64,000 nucleotides of DNA from CADEEN01 sp963840805 (GTDB taxonomy: Bacteria > Pseudomonadota > Gammaproteobacteria > Burkholderiales > Burkholderiaceae_C). The position numbers and the translations under genes are program-made. Below are positions 57,823-64,000 of the stretch, one piece after another. The stretch's first letter is position 1. Each line of letters starts with the position of its first letter. Below the pieces are notes generated by a model. It searched no databases, was not told where the DNA came from, and was given only the letters and a program-made list of their open reading frames with translations. The DNA lies in the NCBI GenBank assembly GCA_963840805.1, contig CAWJAJ010000006.1, positions 210,576-274,575 of the forward strand, in the 5' to 3' direction.

Positions 57823-57903
57823 CCCTCTCGCTGCGGGAGAGGGTCAGGGTGAGGGCGGGCGGACTGCGGCCCTCACCCCAACCCTCTCCCACGAGGGAGA
57901 GGG
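57823..57903. repeat. CCCTCTCC/GGGAGAGGG intergenic palindrome cluster between boxB and boxA
   Basis: Two hairpins (CCCTCTCG-CTG-CGGGAGAGGG and CCCTCTCCCACGAGGGAGAGGG) flank an inverted pair GGGTGAGGG/CCCTCACCC. This mosaic is a very common dispersed proteobacterial intergenic repeat. No T-run follows, so a processing or stabilising role is more likely than termination. Confidence 0.7.
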
Positions 57904-57922
57904 AGTCAACCGAGGCACGACT

Positions 57923-59208
57923 ATGGACATGGCCGCCACCGGCGTCATCAAGCAGCACCTGATCGACCCCGAGATCTGCATCCGCTGCAATACCTGCGAG
58001 GCGATCTGCCCGGTCAAGGCGATCACGCACGACTCGCGCAACTACGTCGTCGATGCGAGCAAGTGCAACTTCTGCATGGACTGCATCTCGCCGTGCCCGA
58101 CCGGCTCGATCGACAACTGGCGCACGGTGCCGCGTGATCAAGGCCTACAGCCTGGAGGAGCAACTCGGCTGGGATGAACTGCCCGCCGGAGCTGACCTCC
58201 GAGCAACTGGCCGATGCCGGCGTGACGGCCGACGCCGCGCCCGAGCCGCTGCCGGCCGCACCGTCGCCGGCCGCGGCGATGGGCGATGAAGCGACCTTCA
58301 ACAGCGCCCAGTACGGCGCGACGCTGCCGCCTTGGTCGGCCGCGCATGCCTACACCAATCTCTACGGGCCCGAAGGCGGCTGAGAAGTCGATCACCGCGA
58401 CCGTCGTCGGCAACGTGCGTGTCACCGAGGTCGGCAAGGAGTACGACACCCACCACATCATGCTGGACTTCGGCGCGATGCCGTTTCCGGTGCTCGAAGG
58501 CCAGTCGATCGGCATCATCCCGCCGGGCAGCGACGACAAGCGGCCGCGCCCACCACCCGCGCCAGTACTCGATCGCCAGCCCGCGCAACGGCGAGCGGCC
58601 GGGCTACAACAACATCTCGCTGACCATCAAGCGCGTGCTCGAGGACCACCAGGGCCATCCGGTGCGCGGCGTGGCCAGCAACTACATGTGCGACCTGAAG
58701 GTCGGCGACAAGGTGCAGGTGATCGGCCCCTTCGGCGCCAGCTTCCTGATGCCCAACCACCCGAAGAGCCACATCGTGATGATCTGCACCGGCACCGGCA
58801 GCGCGCCGATGCGCGCGATGACCGAATGGCGCCGCCGCCTGCGCGCCTCGGGCAAGTTCGAGGGCGGCAAGCTGATGCTGTTCTTCGGCGCGCGCACCAA
58901 GGAAGAGCTGCCGTACTTCGGCCCGCTGCAAAGCCTGCCGAAGGACTTCATCGACATCAACTTCGCTTTCAGCCGCACGCCCGGCCAGCCCAAGCGCTAC
59001 GTGCAGGACGTGATGCGCGAACGTGCCGCCGATCTCGCGCCGCTGCTCGCCGATCCGAACACCTACTTCTACGTCTGCGGCCTGAAGAGCATGGAGGAGG
59101 GCGTGGTGCTGGCGTTGCGCGACGTGGCGCAGACAGGCCGGGCTTGTCTGGGACAGCGGTCGGTGCGGCGCTGAAGCGCAAGGCCGCCTGCACCTGGAGA
59201 CCTATTGA
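57923..59208 (+). CDS. boxA: Benzoyl-CoA 2,3-epoxidase, reductase subunit BoxA (about eight apparent frameshifts)
   Basis: NADPH reductase that feeds BoxB. Two 4Fe-4S motifs (CIRCNTCEAICP and CNFCMDCISPCP), then a ferredoxin-reductase-like domain: IASPRNGERPGYNN flavin site, CTGTGSAPMRA and YVCGLKSMEEG NADP site, end GRLHLETY-like. The frame breaks at about 58133, 58183, 58377, 58541, 59130, 59157, 59177 and 59184; removing one C at each gives one frame of 425 residues, the family length. Every domain is intact after repair. Confidence 0.88.
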
Positions 59209-60007
59209 TGATCCGCGACGCTTGTCGATCATCCCGCGCGCGCGTCGGAACCGGCGTTGCCGCAGGTCACGATGTCGCGCCCGGCGGTGTTCAACGCCTT
59301 CGACGAAGCGATGATCGGCGAGCTCGACGCGGCCTTCGCCGCGCTCGGCGACGACGCCGAGGTGCGCGTGATCGTGCTGGCCGGCGAGGGCAAGCACTTC
59401 AGCGCCGGCGCCGACCTGCAGTGGATGCAGCGCGCCAGCACGGCGTCGCAGGAGTGGAACCTCGACGATGCGCGCCGCTTCGCGGCGATGCTGGCGCGCA
59501 TCGACGCCTGCCCGAAGCCGACCGTGGCGCGCGTGCAGGGCGCGGCGCTCGGCGGCGGCGTCGGCCTGGCCTGTGCGTGCGACATCGCCATCGCCGCCGA
59601 CAACGCGCGCTTCTCGGTCAGCGAGGCCAAGTTCGGCATCCTGCCCGCGGTGATCGGCCCCTACGTCACCAATGCGGTCGGCAAGCGCCAGGCGCGGCGG
59701 CTGGCGTTGACCACCGCGCGCATCGGCGCCGCCGAGGCGCTGGCGATCGGCCTGGTGCAGCAGGTGGTCGCCGCTCGACGCGCTCGATGCGGCCGTCGAT
59801 GCGGCGGTGGCCGAACTGCTCGCCGGCGGCCCGCAGGCGCAGCGCGAAATCAAGCAACTGTTCGCGCAACTCGACGTCGGCCCGATCACGCCCGAGGTGC
59901 GCGAACTGACCGCGCAGACCATCAGCCGCGTGCGCGGCAGCGACGAGGCGCGCGAAGGCTTCGCCGCCTTCCTCGGCAAGCGGCCTGCCGACTGGGTGCC
60001 GCCATGA
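59208..60007 (+). CDS. Enoyl-CoA hydratase/isomerase family protein (two apparent frameshifts)
   Basis: Crotonase fold. GEGKHFSAGADLQWMQ and VQGAALGGGVGLACACDIAIA form the oxyanion holes; SEAKFGILPAVIGPYV carries the catalytic Glu region. Closest in style to methylglutaconyl-CoA hydratases (LiuC), but here it may hydrate dehydroadipyl-CoA. ATG 59208 overlaps the boxA TGA. Breaks at 59221 and 59774; removing a C at each gives 265 residues. Its stop overlaps the next ATG. Confidence 0.8.
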
Positions 60008-61559
60008 CCATCACGTCGCTCGACAGGCGCGCCGGTGCTGGTGATCGGCGCCGGCATCATGGGCGCGGGCATCGCGCAGGTGGCGGCGCAGGCCGGCCAC
60101 CGCGTGCTGCTGTTCGACGCCCGCGAGGGCGCAGCGGCAGAGGCCATGGCCAAGCTCGCGCGCACGCTCGACGCCCTGGTTGCAAAGGGCAAGCTCACCG
60201 AAGACGCGGCCGATGCGACGCTGGCGCGCATCGAGCCGATCACGGCGCTCGAGGAAGCCGGCGAAGTGCGCCTGGTCATCGAAGCCATCGTCGAGAACCT
60301 GGATGCCAAGCGCGCGCTGTTCCAGCAACTCGAAGCCGCTGGTCGCGCGCCGACTGCGTGCTGGCGACCAACACCTCGTCGATCTCGGTCACGGCGCATC
60401 GCCAACGGCCTGGCAGCATCCGGGCCGCTGGTCGGCATGCACTTCTTCAACCCGGTGCCGCTGATGAAGCTGGTGGAGGTGGTGTCCGGCCTGCACACCG
60501 ATGCGCCGGTGGCCGCAGGCCGATCTTCGAGCTGAGCCAGGCCTGGGGCAAGGTGCCGGTGCACGCGCGCTCGACGCCCGGCTTCATCGTCAACCGCATC
60601 GCGCGGCCGTACTACGCCGAGACGCTGGCGCTGCTGCACGAGCAGGCGGCCACGCCGCAGGTGCTCGACGCCTGCCTGCAGGCCGCAGGCTTTCGCATGG
60701 GGCCGTGCGAGCTGATGGACCTGATCGGCCACGACACCAATTTCGCGGTCACGAACTCGGTCTATGAGGCCAACTTCTTCGACAAGCGCTACGTGCCTTC
60801 GCTGGTGCAGCGCGAGATGGTCGATGGCGGGCTGCTCGGCCGCAAGAGCGGGCGTGGCTTCTACCGCTACCAGGTGATGGCGCGGGCGTGCCGCCGCTGC
60901 CGGTGGCCGTGCACGAGGCGCCGACCACCGCGCGCGAGGTCACGGTGCATGGCGTCGGCGCCATCGCCGACTGCTTCGAACAGGCCGCCACCGCGGCGCT
61001 GGCCGCGCAGGGCTGGGGCCCGGCACGCGAGCGCGACAGCGGCTGGACCGGCCTGGCCATCGACGGCGCGCGCCTGGTGCTGACCGACGGCCGCTGCGCC
61101 GCGCGAACTGGCGGCCGCGCTGGGCACGCGACGATGTCGCCGTGTTCGATCGCCCGCTCGCGCTGCCCGTGCCCGCCGGCACCGCGCTGGCCTTTGCCGT
61201 CGCGCCGGCGCGCCAGCGACGCCTGGCGCACGCAGGCGCGCGGCCTGGCTCGCGGCGCTCGGCTTCGCGCCGCTGCGCGTGGCCGACGCCCCGGCCTGGT
61301 CGTCGCGCGCACGGTGGCGATGCTGATCAACGAAGCCGCCGACGCGGTGCAGCAGGGCGTGTGCACGCCCGAAGGCGCCGACGCGGCGATGAAGCTCGGC
61401 GTCAACTACCCGGCCGGCCCGTTCGAGTGGCTGGCGGACTGGAACGCGGCCGAGGTCGTCGCGTGCTCGAAGCACTCGATGCCGCACTACCGCGGCGAGC
61501 GCTACCGCGTCAGCCCGTGGCTGCGCCGGCGCGCGGAGGAACCCCGACGAGCCGGGTGA
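60004..61559 (+). CDS. paaH: 3-hydroxyacyl-CoA dehydrogenase, PaaH/PaaC type (many apparent frameshifts)
   Basis: About 500 residues after repair. NAD fold VLVIGAGIMGAGIAQVAAQAGH, VLATNTSSISVTAIANGL, GMHFFNPVPLMKLVEVV (catalytic His), TPGFIVNRIARPYYAE, GGLLGRKSGRGFYRYQ, then a second 3HCDH domain with DAPGLVVARTVAMLINEAADAV and ERYRVSPWLRRRA. At least ten breaks between 60028 and 61490, mostly one extra C beside G, plus two or three lost bases. Length and the second domain fit 3-hydroxyadipyl-CoA dehydrogenase, which would follow ring opening. Confidence 0.8.
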
Positions 61560-61692
61560 TCGATCTCGAGGCGACCCGCCGGTTCGTCCTCGCCTGATCC
61601 CGGGGCAGCGCGCCTGCGCCTGGTCCGCCGACGCGCCGTTCAGGGTCGATCAGGCTGGCGCCGGCACGGCACCGGTGCAATGCTTGCGCCCC

Positions 61693-63035
61693 ATGAAACC
61701 GTTTCGCATCGGCGCCGGCGCCGGCTACTCCGGCGACCGCATCGACCCCGCGCAGGCGCTGGCCGAGCGCGGCGAACTCGATGCGCTGGTGTTCGAATGC
61801 CTGGCCGAGCGCACGATCGCGCTGGCGCAATTGCGCCGCAGCCGCGACCCCGCGCCGGCTTCGACCCGCTGCTGCGAAGCGCGCATGCGCGCGGTGCTGC
61901 CGGCCTGCGTGCGCCACGGCGTGACCATCATCACCAACATGGGCGCGGCCCATCCCGAAGCCGCTGGCGCCGCGGTGCTCGCGGTGGCGCGCGAACTCGG
62001 GCTGCCGCGCTTGCGCGTGGCCGTGGTCACCGGTGACGACGTGCTGCCCTGGATGCGCGCGCACGACGCGCCGTTGCTGGACAGCGCGTTGCGTGCGCGA
62101 TCTCGGCGACCGCCTGATCTCGGCCAACGCCTACCTCGGCGCCGATGCGCTGCTGCCCGCGCTGGCCTCCGGCGCGCGACCTCGTGATCACCGGCCGCGT
62201 CGCCGACCCGGCGCTGTTCCTCGCGCCGCTGATGCACCACTTCGGCTGGGCGGCCGACGATTGGCCGCTGCTCGGCCGGGGCATGCTGGTCGGCCACCTG
62301 CTCGAATGCGCGGCCCAGGTCAGCGGCGGGTACCTCGCCGACCCGGGGATTGTGGACGTGCCCGATCTGCTCGACGTGGGCTTCCCGCTCGCCGAGGTGC
62401 AGGCCGACGGCCGCTGCGTCATCACCAAGCTGGCGGGCACCGGCGGTCGCGTCGATCGCCTGAGCTGCACGGCGCAGTTGCTGTACGAGATCGAGGACCC
62501 GGCGCGTTACCTGCAGCCCGACGTGGTGGCCGATTTCTCGCGGGTGCGGTTGCAGGAGATCGGGCCCGACCGCGTGCAGGTCGAAGGCGCGAGCGGCACG
62601 GCCGCGGCCCGCGCAGTTGAAGGTCACGCTGGGCTACCGCGACGGCTTCATCGGCGAGGGCCAGATCTCCTACGCCGGCCCCGGCGCGCGGGCGCGCGGC
62701 GAACTGGCGTTGGCGGTGATGGAACGCCGTCTGCAGCGGCTCGGCCTGGGCGCGCTGGAACAGCGCGCCGAGCTGATCGGCGTGAACGCGATGCACGGGC
62801 CCGCTGCGGGGCAGCGACCGCGAGCCCTACGAAGTGCGGCTGCGCGTGGCCGTGCGTTGCGCCACACGCGCGCAGGCCGAGCAGGTGGGCCAGGAGGTCG
62901 AGGCGCTGTACCTCAACGGCCCGGCCGGCGGTGGCGGTGTGACGCAATCGGTGCGCGAGGTCGTTGCCGTGGCCTCGGCGCTGATCCCGCGGTGCGGCCG
63001 TACCGCCGTGCACGGTGCTGGAGTCTGCCCCATGA
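61693..63035 (+). CDS. AtuA/DUF1446 family protein (several apparent frameshifts)
   Basis: Opens MKPFRIGAGAGYSGDRIDPA; contains ALVFECLAERTIALAQLRRSRDP, TNMGAAHPEAAGAAVLAVARELGL, VITGRVADPALFLAPL and TKLAGTGGRVD, the acyclic terpene utilisation AtuA fold. Breaks at 62098, 62177, 62612, 62804 and 62995, plus a compensating pair near 61852/61873; removal gives 445 residues. Its stop overlaps the next gene. Biochemical role is not established; relatives sit in branched-acid and terpene degradation clusters. The 133 bases before it show nothing notable. Confidence 0.78.
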
Positions 63036-63369
63036 AACTCCAGCAGATCGCACTCGCCCGCAGCGGCGACAAGGGCAACCGCGCCACGCTCAGCGTGATC
63101 GCACTCGACCCCGCGCACTACCCGCTGCTGGAGCGCACGCTGAGCATCGAGCGCGTGCGGGCGCATTACGCGCGGCGTCGTGCACGGCAGCGATCGAGCG
63201 CTACGCGCTGCCGCACCTGGCCGCCGTGCACTTCGTGATGCACGAGGCGCTGGCCGGCGGCGTGACACGCTCGCTCGCGCTCGACGCGCATGGCAAGACA
63301 CTCGGCGCGGCGATCCTCGACATCGAGGTGGACGTGGCCGAGGCCGCGGCTGACGAATCGCCCCCGTAG
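63032..63369 (+). CDS. Small AtuA-associated protein (two apparent frameshifts)
   Basis: MKLQQIALARSGDKGNRATLSVIALDPAHYPLLE ... ERYALPHLAAVHFVMHEALAGGVTRSLALDAHGKTLGAAILDIEV. It corresponds to the C-terminal ferredoxin-fold extension found fused to some AtuA proteins; here it is a separate gene overlapping atuA by four bases. Breaks at 63171 and 63188; removing a C at each yields 111 residues. Confidence 0.72.
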
Positions 63370-63401
63370 ACTCCAGCCACCAATCCGACGGAGACCGACC
63401 C

Positions 63402-64000
63402 ATGATGCACATCACCCTCCGCTCGCTCGCCGCTCTGGCCGCCACGGTGGTCACCAGCGCGCTGCCTGAGCAGCGCACACGCCCAGCCCTACCCGAACAA
63501 GCCGATCCGCGCCATCGTGCCGTTTGCCGCCGGCAGCGCCACCGACCAGATCGGCCGCGCCTTCGCCGAGAAGATGAGCACGGCGCTGGGCCAGCCGGTC
63601 GTGATCGACAACAAGCCGGGTGCCAACGGCATGCTCGGTGCCGACGTCGTGGCCAAGGCGCCGGCCGATGGCTACACCATCCTCATCGGCACCAACAGCA
63701 CCAACGCGGCGCTGAAGCACCTGATGAAGAAGCTGCCGTACGACCAGGACACGGCCTTCGCGCCGGTGGCCTACCTCGGCTCGGTGCCGCTGATGGTGGC
63801 GGTGCACCCCGACGTGCCGGCCAAGACGCTGCGCGAGCTGGTCGATCTGGCCAAGGCCAAGCCAGGCCAGTTGAGCTTCGCGTTTGCAAGCACCTCGCAG
63901 CAGGTGTCGACGGAGATGCTCACCAGCATGGCCGGCATCCAGATGAACCCGATTCCGTACAAGAGCGGCCCGGCGGCGATGACCGATCTGGTCGGCGGCC
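63402..64000 (+). CDS. TctC/Bug-family solute receptor, 5' part (cut by window end; one apparent frameshift)
   Basis: Signal peptide MMHITLRSLAALAATVVTSA, then after removal of one C at 63474 QAHAQPYPNKPIRAIVPFAAGSATDQIGRAFAE and KAPADGYTILIGTNST, the Bug signature. ATG 63402 has GGAGA 10 bases upstream. Immediately follows the AtuA pair, a pairing seen elsewhere in Burkholderiales. About 195 of some 325 codons are in the window. Confidence 0.85.
   Translation, partial: MMHITLRSLAALAATVVTSALPEQRTRPALPEQADPRHRAVCRRQRHRPDRPRLRREDEHGAGPAGRDRQQAGCQRHARCRRRGQGAGRWLHHPHRHQQHQRGAEAPDEEAAVRPGHGLRAGGLPRLGAADGGGAPRRAGQDAARAGRSGQGQARPVELRVCKHLAAGVDGDAHQHGRHPDEPDSVQERPGGDDRSGRR

Noticed and set aside
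57923..63369. Reading the frameshift-rich region as many small novel proteins
   Set aside because: Each fragment is a piece of BoxA, a crotonase, PaaH or AtuA; joining frames restores full-length known families.

Overview
The window comes from a GC-rich betaproteobacterium, most likely a Burkholderiales of the Rubrivivax/Leptothrix/Methylibium kind. This is inferred from gene order (leuC-ecn-leuD-leuB-asd-fimV-truA-trpF-trpB-trpA-accD-folC-SPOR-cvpA-purF-metZ), an aerobic box benzoate pathway, and abundant Liv-type ABC and TctC-type binding proteins. I see no rRNA, CRISPR array, intact insertion sequence or recognisable integrase.

Layout. Positions 1-4760 hold a complete branched-chain-amino-acid-type ABC importer (livG-livF-livK-livH-livM). 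Positions 4865-23467 are a compact housekeeping block with many 4-base ATGA overlaps: leucine synthesis with an entericidin gene inside, asd, fimV, truA, late tryptophan synthesis, accD, folC, a SPOR protein, cvpA, purF, metZ and gltX. Three tRNA genes follow: Ala-GGC, Glu-UUC and Asp-GUC. The 3' 37 bases of tRNA-Asp recur as a direct repeat at 33186-33222, each copy followed by a related terminator. The 9.4 kb between them looks like a genomic island: gamma-glutamyltransferase-like, two TctC binding proteins, GAF protein, P5CR-like dehydrogenase, LysR regulator, SMP-30 lactonase-like and an isocitrate lyase/PEP mutase family enzyme.

After a stretch of gene debris and a peptidoglycan-binding-domain protein comes a fructose locus: a divergent PfkB kinase, an FrcB-FrcC-FrcA importer and a ROK repressor, with an inverted-repeat operator candidate in the divergent promoter. 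Positions 40099-53384 are a long leftward cluster read away from boxR: DUF4863 protein, benzoate-CoA ligase, hydrolase, a five-gene Liv-type ABC importer, zinc alcohol dehydrogenase, a class III-like PHA synthase pair, a second dehydrogenase, hydrolase and CoA-transferase. Rightward from boxR run boxC, boxB, boxA, enoyl-CoA hydratase, 3-hydroxyacyl-CoA dehydrogenase, an AtuA-type pair and a TctC protein cut by the window end. The apparent logic is benzoate uptake, CoA activation, epoxidation, ring opening and beta-oxidation, controlled by the HTH/shikimate-kinase-like repressor BoxR. boxD is not seen.

A striking property of the sequence itself is about 30 apparent single-base frameshifts packed into 57.4-63.5 kb, against four in the first 57 kb. 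Nearly all are repaired by deleting one coding-strand C next to a G, most often turning GCG back into GG. The repaired proteins keep family-typical lengths and motifs, so I treat these as real genes in a locally error-rich sequence rather than decayed genes, but this needs read-level confirmation.
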